64,000 nt of DNA from Amphibacillus cookii. GTDB lineage: Bacteria > Bacillota > Bacilli > Bacillales > Amphibacillaceae. The translations under genes and the position numbers were made by a program. The first letter of the stretch is position 1; every line of letters starts with the position of its first letter. Of the stretch, positions 55,627 through 64,000 are shown piece after piece. Where the stretch lies: assembly GCF_016908375.1 (NCBI RefSeq), contig NZ_JAFBDS010000002.1, forward strand, positions 1 to 64,000, in the 5' to 3' direction. Under the pieces are notes generated by a model. That model was not told the DNA's origin, made no database searches, and saw only the letters and a list, made by a program, of their open reading frames with translations.

Positions 55627-57294
55627 CTATACTTCCATAATAATCGGTAATACCATCGGTCGACGTTTTGTTTTCTCAAATAGAAATGGTGCAATTGTAT
55701 CTGTAATTTCATTTTTAATTTCTGACCACTGTGTTGTTTTACGTTCCATCACTTTATTAATGTGACTCGAAACAAGCTTCTGTGCTTCGTTAATAAGATC
55801 CTCAGACTCCCGCATATAAACAAAACCGCGCGAAATAATATCTGGCCCTGAGGCAATTTTAAATTCTTTCATGTTGATGCTCACGACTACAATGACAAGT
55901 CCTTCTTCTGATAAAATACGGCGGTCACGTAAAACAATGTTACCAATATCGCCAATTCCGCTACCATCTACATAAACAGATCCAGATGGTATCTTACCAG
56001 CAACAGACGCATGATCTTTACCTAAAGCAAGTACATCTCCATTATCCATAATAAAACAATGCTCTGGGTTCACATCACATGATTCTGCCAATTTAATATG
56101 TTCTTTCTGCATGCGATACTCACCATGGATAGGCATGAAAAACTTAGGTGTTAACAATCTTAGCATCAGTTTTTGTTCTTCTTGTCCACCATGACCAGAA
56201 GTATGAATATCGTTAAGAGGGCCGTGGATAACTTCTGCACCGGCACGATATAACATATTAATCATTCGACTTACACTTACGGTGTTCCCAGGTATTGGTG
56301 ATGAAGAAAAGACAACGGTATCCTTAGGTATAATTTGAATTTGTCTATGGGTACCATTTGCAATTCGAGATAAGGCAGCCATCGGCTCACCTTGAGAACC
56401 GGTACAAAGAATCGTGACTTCGTCAGCAGGCAATCGATTAATTTGGTGTGCATCAATAAATGTATTATCAGGTGCTTTAATATAGCCCAATTCACGACCA
56501 ATTGATATCGAAGCTTCCATACTCCGTCCAAATACAGCTACTTTTCGATTATGTTTAACAGCACCTTCAACCATTTGTTGTAAACGATGAATATTCGAAG
56601 CAAAGGTTGCGAATATTAATCGTCCATCTGCTCGACTGAAAATATCATTAATGCTTTCGCCTACGACACGCTCTGACATCGTAAAACCAGGTACTTCACT
56701 GTTTGTACTATCTGAAAGTAAACAAAGGACTCCTTCTTTACCTATTTCAGCCATTTTAGCTAGGTTAGCTGGCTCTCCAACTGGTGTGAAATCAAATTTG
56801 AAATCACCGGTATGAACGATATTTCCAGGAGGTGTTTTAACGACAACTCCGTATGAATCAGGTATGCTATGTGTGGTTCTAAAAAATGTTACTGATGTTT
56901 TTCTAAATTTAATGACGTCATCTTCTTGATAGGTATGCAATTTAGCTTGACGTAGTAAACCATGTTCTTCTAATTTGTTTTTAATTAATCCAAGCGCGAG
57001 TTTGCCAGCATAAACTGGAATATTAATTTCTCTTAATAAATAAGGAATACCACCAATATGGTCTTCGTGACCATGTGTCACGAACAATCCTTTAATCTTA
57101 TCTTGATTTTGTACAAGATAGGTGTAATCTGGGATGACATAATCAATACCTAATAGTTCATCTTCTGGAAATTTTATACCAGCGTCAATTAAGATTATCT
57201 CGTCTTGAAATTGTACACCATAGGTATTTTTTCCGATTTCACCTAATCCTCCAATTGCGAATACTGCGGTTTGATCGTTCTTTACAAATTTCAT
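55627..57294 (-). CDS. rnjA: Ribonuclease J1
   Basis: 555-residue metallo-beta-lactamase/beta-CASP ribonuclease with 5'-exonuclease and endonuclease activity, central to mRNA decay and rRNA maturation in Firmicutes. The zinc motif is [18 protein letters not shown]. Further marks are [36 protein letters not shown], the beta-CASP region with [33 protein letters not shown] and the C-terminal HTSGHGG. The order ktrC-rnjA-rpoY matches B. subtilis. The ATG lies 3 bp after the rpoY stop, and the genes are co-transcribed. The length and motifs are complete. Confidence 0.96.
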   Translation of the reverse strand: MKFVKNDQTAVFAIGGLGEIGKNTYGVQFQDEIILIDAGIKFPEDELLGIDYVIPDYTYLVQNQDKIKGLFVTHGHEDHIGGIPYLLREINIPVYAGKLALGLIKNKLEEHGLLRQAKLHTYQEDDVIKFRKTSVTFFRTTHSIPDSYGVVVKTPPGNIVHTGDFKFDFTPVGEPANLAKMAEIGKEGVLCLLSDSTNSEVPGFTMSERVVGESINDIFSRADGRLIFATFASNIHRLQQMVEGAVKHNRKVAVFGRSMEASISIGRELGYIKAPDNTFIDAHQINRLPADEVTILCTGSQGEPMAALSRIANGTHRQIQIIPKDTVVFSSSPIPGNTVSVSRMINMLYRAGAEVIHGPLNDIHTSGHGGQEEQKLMLRLLTPKFFMPIHGEYRMQKEHIKLAESCDVNPEHCFIMDNGDVLALGKDHASVAGKIPSGSVYVDGSGIGDIGNIVLRDRRILSEEGLVIVVVSINMKEFKIASGPDIISRGFVYMRESEDLINEAQKLVSSHINKVMERKTTQWSEIKNEITDTIAPFLFEKTKRRPMVLPIIMEV

Positions 57295-57297
57295 TAG

Positions 57298-57507
57298 TTA
57301 TACATTCTCCACAGCAAAATATTCGGATTTTTTCTCGTAATCAAGATGTTCGCCCTCTAGTGGTTGAATGTATTCAATATTAATATCGCGATCCTTAAGC
57401 TCAGCTCTGACTTGGCGTTCGTTCTCTGCTTGGTAATATAGACAGTGTGTATTTTCTCTTACAGGAACCTCATCGGCCCTTTCTTGATATAGTACTTTGT
57501 AAATCAT
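57298..57507 (-). CDS. rpoY: RNA polymerase epsilon subunit
   Basis: 69-residue protein (formerly YkzG, DUF1447). [59 protein letters not shown] has the family pattern exactly. It binds RNA polymerase near the downstream side and resembles the phage protein Gp2 in structure. It sits 3 bp before rnjA, the conserved Firmicutes arrangement. An AAGGAGAGATG site precedes the ATG. Confidence 0.96.
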   Translation of the reverse strand: MIYKVLYQERADEVPVRENTHCLYYQAENERQVRAELKDRDINIEYIQPLEGEHLDYEKKSEYFAVENV

Positions 57508-57588
57508 TTCATCTCTCCTTAAATAGTCTTTTTCTAAAACATAGCATTATGAAAATCGTTCAATCGTTCGTTTAAAGGTGTTGAAGGC

Positions 57589-57666
57589 TTAAGCATTGGG
57601 AACACGATTTTGGTTCAGTAATCTTTTCCATTTTTTTCGAAGCTTTTCTCTTAGCCGTCTTAACAT
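57589..57666 (-). CDS. Candidate 25-residue basic small protein
   Basis: A 25-codon frame reads MLRRLREKLRKKWKRLLNQN then RVPNA and stop. AAAGGAGC lies 11 bases before the ATG. Twelve of 25 residues are Arg or Lys and the spacing gives an amphipathic helix, which could bind membrane, RNA or RNA polymerase. It lies between def and rpoY on the same strand, in a 350-bp space otherwise without a gene. I do not know a matching family. Translation is inferred only from the ribosome-binding site and composition. Confidence 0.5.
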   Translation of the reverse strand: MLRRLREKLRKKWKRLLNQNRVPNA

Positions 57667-57853
57667 AGTATAAGCAGCTCCTTTCAAAAAGCGAAAACTC
57701 ATCATCCGATCCAACCCTCTTATTAATAGTATAGTATGGATTGGCAAGTTTGGAAACAGAAACGTATTATTTTCTTCAGCTTTCTGTTTTGTTTATTATT
57801 TTTCACTTAAAGAAATAAAGTTATACACCTTATTATAAGAATAGAAAAAATGA

Positions 57854-58411
57854 TTAGTTAGCATCACAGGGTTTAGCGTTAGCAGGTGCTGTAAAAGGTT
57901 CAGAATCATTAATGTGATCATAGAACATAACGCCATTTAAATGATCGATTTCATGTTGAAAAACGATCGCAGCATAATCTTTTAACCTTAATTTAACAAA
58001 TTCACCTGCTAAATTGGTAGCTGTCATCGTAATTCTGGCATACCTTGGTACATACCCTGGTACTTCTCGATCCACAGAAAGGCAGCCTTCTCCAGAAGAT
58101 AAATAGGTTATTTCTACTGAGTGACTAATGATTTTAGGGTTAAAATACCCGTCACTATAGTTTTTCCCCTTAAAGTCCTCAAAGTGAACAGCGAACATAC
58201 GCTTTGAGATCCCTAATTGTGGCGCAGCTAAACCAACCCCTGCTCTAAGCTTATACTTCTTTGCCGTCTCTTCATCTTGGCTATTTTTAATAAATTGAAG
58301 CATGTCTGTTAATAGTTTTTTATCTTCATGGCTAGGAGGCATGGCTACATCCTTAGCGACTTCAGTCAAAGTGGGATGACCTTCCCGAACAATATCTGTC
58401 ATAGTAATCAA
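57854..58411 (-). CDS. def: Peptide deformylase (DefB type)
   Basis: 185-residue metalloenzyme that removes the formyl group from new proteins at the ribosome. The three catalytic motifs are intact: [25 protein letters not shown] with the metal Cys, and [17 protein letters not shown] with both metal His residues and the catalytic Glu. The insertion between motifs 1 and 2 and the length are those of type 2 deformylases (B. subtilis DefB/YkrB). Its position between rnjA-rpoY and ykyA-pdhA matches B. subtilis. The C-terminal tail ([13 protein letters not shown]) is slightly extended. Confidence 0.96.
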   Translation of the reverse strand: MITMTDIVREGHPTLTEVAKDVAMPPSHEDKKLLTDMLQFIKNSQDEETAKKYKLRAGVGLAAPQLGISKRMFAVHFEDFKGKNYSDGYFNPKIISHSVEITYLSSGEGCLSVDREVPGYVPRYARITMTATNLAGEFVKLRLKDYAAIVFQHEIDHLNGVMFYDHINDSEPFTAPANAKPCDAN

Positions 58412-58598
58412 CGTGTAAACACTCCTTTAAAATCACAAATAAGAATATAGTGATACGTTTATTGTTCAATTCTTAATTGCTGTAACATAGTTTAACATAA
58501 TTATGACTGGAATGGGGATAATTTTGTATGTCAATAGATATTAACTTGGAAATGGAGGAAGTGCAATATAACTGATTTCACAATGTAAGGATGGGTGA

Positions 58599-58850
58599 TT
58601 ATAAAACGAACCTTCCATCAGTCGACGTGGGCCTACAGGATGTCGGTCATGCAGACGTTGCCACAGACGTGGCGGCCTTAGTCTGTCAACCTTCTTAAAG
58701 CTGTGGCGGTTTTAGTCTACGATCTTACTTACCCATTGAAAGTTAGCTGAGTGACTCCGAACATTAGCGTCCGTTATTACCCCTCAAAATAGATTTGCTC
58801 TACTCTCTATTTTGAAGGGGATGTTTTACGGACGGTTATCTGTGATAAAT
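58599..58850 (+). repeat. R1 interspersed repeat, full-length reference copy
   Basis: 252 bp with both ends: 'ttataaaacgaaccttccatcag' at the left and 'cggacggttatctgtgataaa' at the right. The termini are imperfect inverted repeats (TTATaaaAcgAACC against TTATcacAgaTAACC). Inside are a GCCACAGACGTGGC hairpin, two 'cggt/ccttttagtctacgat' units and the CCTCAAAATAGA.../...CTCTATTTTGAAGG palindrome. No coding capacity. Confidence 0.9.
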
Positions 58851-59019
58851 TAGAGTAAGGTAGCAGTCGATAAAAACCAATTATCTACCTTTACCTATAC
58901 TACATCAATTCGATTCAATTCAATTTATTTATTATGTTTGTCCAAATGTTACTTATGTTATACTATTTTTATATGGTAGAATAGGCATCATAGAGAAGCA
59001 AAAGAATGGAGGCATTAAC

Positions 59020-59676
59020 GTGCGTTTTAAAACTGTGGGATTAATGATAATGATATTAAGTGGTTTATTATTAGTTGCTTGTTCAGGGCAATCAACAGAA
59101 GAAGCAATGTATGAACATATGGAAGAAGCCGTTAGGTTAGAGGGCGATTTTGTTGATCAGCAGCAACCACTTGGTGAGTTAGAACAAAAGGAGCAAGACA
59201 TATATCAAGAAATTAGTGAATTAGGTATGGACGAATACGAAGAGATTCGAACATTGGCCGAGCAGGCGATTGCCTCTATCGAAGAACGAAGAGAGCTTAC
59301 TGAAAAAGAAATAGCAAGTATTGAAGCATCCAAAAATGAGTTTGAACAAATTGAACCACTGATAGCAGATCTAGAAGATGAAGCTTTACAAGAGACAGCA
59401 CATGAAATGGTTGAAAAGATGGAGGAACGTTATCAAGCTTTTCTAGTTTTACACGAAGCTTATCAGAGCTCATTAGATTATGATATTGCTCTTTATGAAT
59501 TATTAATGAAAGAAGACTTAGAAGAACCTGAATTTACTGAACAAGTTGACCAAGTTAATAATCAATACCAAGAAGTGATTGACGCTAATCATGCGTTTAA
59601 TGAAGCAACAGATGATTTTAATGAAAAGAAACGCGAATTTTATGATCAATCTGACTTAAATATTACATATGAATGA
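59020..59676 (+). CDS. ykyA: YkyA-type cell-surface lipoprotein
   Basis: 218-residue lipoprotein. A signal peptide ends LLLVAC (Cys21). The mature protein is almost wholly alpha-helical and acidic, rich in Glu, Gln and Leu with heptad-like spacing (LGELEQKEQDIYQEISELGMDEYEEIRTLAEQAIASIEERRELTEKEIASIEASK), as in the YkyA family (PF10368) of putative cell-wall-binding lipoproteins. B. subtilis ykyA also lies between defB and pdhA. The GTG start follows ATGGAGG. The function is not established. Confidence 0.9.
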   Translation: MRFKTVGLMIMILSGLLLVACSGQSTEEAMYEHMEEAVRLEGDFVDQQQPLGELEQKEQDIYQEISELGMDEYEEIRTLAEQAIASIEERRELTEKEIASIEASKNEFEQIEPLIADLEDEALQETAHEMVEKMEERYQAFLVLHEAYQSSLDYDIALYELLMKEDLEEPEFTEQVDQVNNQYQEVIDANHAFNEATDDFNEKKREFYDQSDLNITYE

Positions 59677-59686
59677 TTATATGATG

Positions 59687-59725
59687 AAAGCATGGCTTGT
59701 CTCTCCAACAAAGCCGTGCTTTTTT
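59687..59725 (+). terminator. Terminator after ykyA
   Basis: AAAGCATGGCTT pairs with AAGCCGTGCTTT, followed by TTTT. Confidence 0.9.
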
Positions 59726-59862
59726 GCATACATGAAGTAAATATAAAGATCAAACGCCATAGTGAACGTTAATGTCTCAACTTTCTTATCTAAATTTTCA
59801 GGTTCAGTCAAATATTTGAATATAGATTTTCGATTGATTATAAACCTTTCGTTTTAGAGGCG

Positions 59863-59940
59863 CAGGTGAGCTATATTCCGCTTTCCGTGGGTGGGCGTGG
59901 CTTGAGCTACTCCCACAGGCGTCTACACATAGCTCACCTG
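59863..59940. repeat. R2-type hairpin repeat with perfect 12-bp ends
   Basis: CAGGTGAGCTAT (59863-59874) and ATAGCTCACCTG (59929-59940) are exact inverted repeats around the word 'ccgctttccgtgggtgggcg', a sequence common in intergenic repeats of Bacillaceae. It lies in the 1.1-kb space before pdhA. Confidence 0.75.
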
Positions 59941-60149
59941 CTAAATCATAATCTTAATAATGGTTGTCTTTAAAGAGCTCATCAAGCGCCATTTCAATCC
60001 GTGGATGTTAGATTTACACGATGTAGATTATGAAGACATCGGCATTGCGTCTCAGAATAAGAAACTTCTTAATTCTAATAGTGCCACATCTTCTTCGCTT
60101 TATTTCGTGCGGTTGAGCTTACGCATTCAGTATGAACCCCCAATCTAAG

Positions 60150-60362
60150 TGGAGATAAGCAAGGGGTGAGACTTCTGCGGGAATAGGATGAGCTGAAGAT
60201 CCACTTTAGAAGCGCTCTTAGCTTCTAAAGTTAGCTGAAGCCAGCCCCGCGAAAAACGAATCCCTTGCTTTTCGGAACGACATAACGTGCTAAATCCATG
60301 CAGAAGTAAAGTCAACAAGCCTATTGAATACCGCCACGCCCACTGATAGAAATTTCGCTTTA
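60150..60362. repeat. R2 repeat joined to an R1 fragment
   Basis: AAGCAAGGG (60157-60165) and CCCTTGCTT (60262-60270) bracket the words 'gaagatccacttt' and 'aaagttagctgaag' shared with the 1.7 kb copy. It continues into 'ccgccacgcccactgatagaaatttcgcttt', an R1 end. From here to pdhA (60363-60770) I see no gene. Confidence 0.65.
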
Positions 60363-60755
60363 TTTTGTAGACCATCCGTCTGACTTGAATATGAATATAA
60401 ATGTAGGCCGAAATGCTTAAAGTGAGCGAATAGATGTGATACACAGCTGCGGAGAAGACTGATACAGGATTAATAAATTAGTGAAACAGTTCACAATAAA
60501 ATATTTTTCATACAAAAAGGTTGAATAATTTAAAAGTTATTGTTGCAAAGTGATTGACCGTTTTGAGTTATTGAGATAAACTAATATCAAAGAACAAATT
60601 GTACTAATCGTTTCAACTTTTTCTTGTATAACAGTTTTGCTTGCCAATGAAATAAAGATTAAAAATGTTGAGAAAGGGTATTGTAACGATAGGTGCAATT
60701 TACGTTTTAGGTCCTTTTGTTTAGATTTAAAACGAAATAAATAAAACAAGGATAG

Positions 60756-61862
<1,107 letters not shown>

Positions 61863-61865
61863 ATC

Positions 61866-62843
61866 ATGGCTCAAATGACGATGATTCAAGCAATTACTGA
61901 TGCGTTACGTACGGAATTAAAAAATGATGAAAATGTTCTTGTTTTTGGAGAAGATGTCGGGCAAAACGGTGGTGTTTTCCGTGCGACAGAAGGTCTTCAA
62001 GATGAGTTTGGCGAAGATCGTGTTTTTGACACGCCATTAGCTGAATCAGGGATTGGTGGTTTAGCTATCGGACTAAGTACGCAAGGTTTCCGTCCGGTTC
62101 CTGAGATCCAATTCTTTGGTTTCGTTTATGAAGTTATGGATTCTATTAGTGGACAAATGGCACGTATGCGTTATCGTTCAGGTAATACGATGCATGCGCC
62201 TGTTACGATTCGCTCACCATTTGGTGGTGGTGTTCATACCCCGGAAATGCATGCTGACTCATTAGAAGGACTTATGGCACAGCAACCGGGATTGAAAGTG
62301 GTTATTCCATCAAATCCTTATGATGCTAAAGGTTTATTAATTTCATCAATTCGCGATAATGATCCTGTTATCTTTTTAGAGCACATGAAATTATATCGTT
62401 CTTTCCGTGATGAGGTACCAGAAGAAGCTTATGAAGTAGAACTTGGCAAAGCAAAAGTAACGCGCGAAGGTAATGATGTTACATTAATCGCTTATGGTGC
62501 AATGGTTCAAGCTTCTGTTAAAGCTGCTGAGGAATTAGAAAAAGATGGTGTAAGTGCTGAAGTTGTTGACTTACGTACGATTTCGCCATTAGATATAGAT
62601 ACGATTGTAGAATCTGTTAAGAAAACAGGCCGTGTCGTTGTTGTTCAAGAAGCTCAGCGTCAAGCTGGTATCGCTTCTCAAATTGTTGCGGAAATACAAG
62701 AACGTGCGATCTTACATTTAGAAGCACCTGTATTACGTGTAGCGGCTCCAGATACGGTATACGCATTTACACAAGCAGAAGAAGTATGGTTGCCAAACCA
62801 TAACGACATTGTAGAGAAAGTGAATGACGTAATTAATTTTTAA
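61866..62843 (+). CDS. pdhB: Pyruvate dehydrogenase E1 component, beta subunit
   Basis: 325-residue transketolase-like subunit completing the E1 heterotetramer. Typical runs are [76 protein letters not shown] and the C-terminal [31 protein letters not shown]. It begins 3 bp after the pdhA stop, with AAAGGAG in the end of pdhA. Strong codon uniformity with pdhA suggests high expression. Confidence 0.96.
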   Translation: MAQMTMIQAITDALRTELKNDENVLVFGEDVGQNGGVFRATEGLQDEFGEDRVFDTPLAESGIGGLAIGLSTQGFRPVPEIQFFGFVYEVMDSISGQMARMRYRSGNTMHAPVTIRSPFGGGVHTPEMHADSLEGLMAQQPGLKVVIPSNPYDAKGLLISSIRDNDPVIFLEHMKLYRSFRDEVPEEAYEVELGKAKVTREGNDVTLIAYGAMVQASVKAAEELEKDGVSAEVVDLRTISPLDIDTIVESVKKTGRVVVVQEAQRQAGIASQIVAEIQERAILHLEAPVLRVAAPDTVYAFTQAEEVWLPNHNDIVEKVNDVINF

Positions 62844-62876
62844 GTGTTAGTAAATTAACCAGGGAGGTTAGCAATA

Positions 62877-64000
62877 ATGGCATTCGAATTTAAATTGCCT
62901 GACATTGGTGAAGGTATTCACGAAGGCGAAATCGTAAAATGGTTTGTAAAACCTGGCGATGAAATAAATGAAGATGATGTATTATGTGAAGTGCAAAATG
63001 ACAAAGCGGTTGTTGAAATTCCGTCTCCAGTAGAAGGAACAGTAAAAGAGGTACACTTTGAAGAAGGAACCGTTGCTACAGTGGGGCAAACGATTGTTAC
63101 TATTGATGCAGAAGGTTACGAAGGTGGGGAATCAGATTCTGATCAAGAAGCTGCCGCACCTACCCAAGAAAACAGTTCAGACGCAGGTCAAGGTGTTTTT
63201 GAATTCAAATTACCTGATATTGGTGAAGGTATTCACGAAGGTGAAATCGTAAAATGGTTTGTCAAAGCTGGCGATGAAATAAATGAAGATGATGTATTAT
63301 GTGAAGTGCAAAATGACAAAGCGGTTGTTGAAATTCCGTCTCCAGTAGAAGGAACAGTAAAAGAGGTACACTTTGAAGAAGGAACTGTCGCTACAGTGGG
63401 ACAAACGGTTGTATCTATCTATGCAGAGGGTTACGCTTCAGAGGGTGGCAATGAAGAACCAGCTAAAGAAGAAAAACAATCTTCTCAAACCACCAAACAA
63501 CCTGAGTCAGCATCTACGGACAATGCGAGAGTTATTGCGATGCCTTCAGTTCGTAAATTTGCTCGTGACCACGATGTGCAAATCACAAATGTAAAAGGCA
63601 CAGGGAAAAATGGACGTATACTGAAAGAAGATGTTGAAGCCTACTTAAGTGGTGATCAGAAAGTTGACACAGCAGATACAACAGCTAATGAGCCAAAAGC
63701 GGCAACTAAATCTGATTCGAAAGAAACGAAATCGACAGCTAAGCCACAAGCTTCTACAGGTGAATTACCTGAGACACGTGAAAAAATGTCTGGTATCCGT
63801 AAGTCTATTGCAAACGCAATGGTTAACTCTAAACACAAAGCACCTCATGTTACATTACATGATGAAGTAGATGTGACTGAACTTGTTGCCCATCGTAAGA
63901 AATTCAAACCGGTTGCAGCAGAAAAAGAAATTAAGTTGACTTACTTACCTTATGTAGTTAAAGCTTTGGTTTCTGCTTTAAAACAATTCCCAATTATTAA
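62877..64000 (+). CDS. pdhC: Dihydrolipoamide acetyltransferase (PDH E2), partial, two lipoyl domains
   Basis: The window ends inside this gene (374 residues seen). E2 carries the swinging lipoyl arm and transfers acetyl to CoA. Domains in order: lipoyl 1 (about 2-81, Lys43 in [11 protein letters not shown]); linker rich in Ser, Asp and Glu; lipoyl 2 (about 107-186, Lys148); a second linker; the peripheral subunit-binding domain (about 220-256, [32 protein letters not shown]); an Ala/Lys/Thr linker; then the catalytic domain from [16 protein letters not shown]. subtilis PdhC has one lipoyl domain; here the two are nearly identical even at DNA level. GGGAGG precedes the ATG, 33 bp after pdhB. 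Confidence 0.95.
   Translation, partial: MAFEFKLPDIGEGIHEGEIVKWFVKPGDEINEDDVLCEVQNDKAVVEIPSPVEGTVKEVHFEEGTVATVGQTIVTIDAEGYEGGESDSDQEAAAPTQENSSDAGQGVFEFKLPDIGEGIHEGEIVKWFVKAGDEINEDDVLCEVQNDKAVVEIPSPVEGTVKEVHFEEGTVATVGQTVVSIYAEGYASEGGNEEPAKEEKQSSQTTKQPESASTDNARVIAMPSVRKFARDHDVQITNVKGTGKNGRILKEDVEAYLSGDQKVDTADTTANEPKAATKSDSKETKSTAKPQASTGELPETREKMSGIRKSIANAMVNSKHKAPHVTLHDEVDVTELVAHRKKFKPVAAEKEIKLTYLPYVVKALVSALKQFPII

Noticed and set aside
59960-60148. Plus-strand ORF of 62 codons before pdhA
   Set aside because: No ribosome-binding site, located between repeats, and no recognisable protein features.
60145-60444. Minus-strand ORF of 99 codons
   Set aside because: It spans R2 and R1 repeat sequence, with no ribosome-binding site and no protein-like pattern.
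63058-63870. Several short ORFs in the pdhC region
   Set aside because: They are other-frame shadows of pdhC, which itself runs off the window and so lacks a stop codon here.

Overview
The window reads as a chromosomal segment of a low-GC, endospore-forming member of the Bacillaceae. Supporting signs: sporulation and germination genes (an Sda-like checkpoint protein, a Spo0E-like phosphatase, spoVAC-spoVAD-spoVAE and a YhcN/YlaJ-type lipoprotein); gene orders familiar from Bacillus subtilis (darB/ykuL-dapH-dapL-ykuT and ktrC-rnjA-rpoY-def-ykyA-pdhABC); T-box and CodY control; GTG/TTG starts behind strong Shine-Dalgarno sites; and acidic exported lipoproteins that would suit a halotolerant or alkaliphilic species. 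The genus cannot be fixed from this sequence alone. No rRNA, tRNA, CRISPR array or intact transposase gene was seen.

Layout. 1-6.1 kb: Sda-like gene (minus), a small membrane protein, an mhqD-like hydrolase behind a recognisable MhqR-type operator, then a YtrA-type GntR/ABC/permease/ECF-sigma operon. 6.2-9.4 kb: a lactonase-family beta-propeller protein and a short-type alpha-glucan phosphorylase. 9.6-14.1 kb (minus): an AapJQMP-type amino-acid ABC transporter with a CodY box upstream and an interspersed repeat between the binding-protein gene and the permease genes. 14.3-24.7 kb (minus): the complete branched-chain amino-acid operon ilvD-[T-box]-ilvB-ilvN-ilvC-leuA-leuB-leuC-leuD, with two CodY boxes around the ilvD promoter. 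24.8-29.5 kb: a DUF6884-like gene, a small unknown gene, an oxidoreductase gene broken by a stop codon, and a spoVA cluster. 29.9-33.5 kb (minus): a four-gene operon of signal peptidase I, zinc-ribbon membrane protein, trypsin-like membrane protease and lipoprotein. 33.7-40 kb: Spo0E-like gene, aminotransferase (patA), ykyB, darB, dapH, dapL and an MscS channel; patA, dapH and dapL together supply the acetylated diaminopimelate branch.

40.5-50 kb is the accessory part. It looks like a decaying bacteriocin locus: an Rgg/PlcR-like regulator diverges from a C39-peptidase ABC exporter, followed by a small unknown protein, a truncated HlyD-type accessory protein fused by deletion to the out-of-frame tail of a Gly-rich GxxxG peptide gene, and then an AT-rich array of small membrane (immunity-like) genes. 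Part of that array has been duplicated, with one copy decayed, and a zinc-metallopeptidase-like gene is frameshifted.

50.2-64 kb returns to core genome: a redoxin-fold protein without cysteines, a heterodimeric ABC exporter, ktrC, rnjA, rpoY, an unannotated 25-residue basic peptide, def, ykyA and pdhA-pdhB-pdhC. pdhC runs off the end and carries two almost identical lipoyl domains.

Throughout the window at least ten copies of one interspersed repeat (family R1, about 50-250 bp, imperfect terminal inverted repeats) occupy intergenic spaces, together with a second hairpin-forming repeat class (R2).
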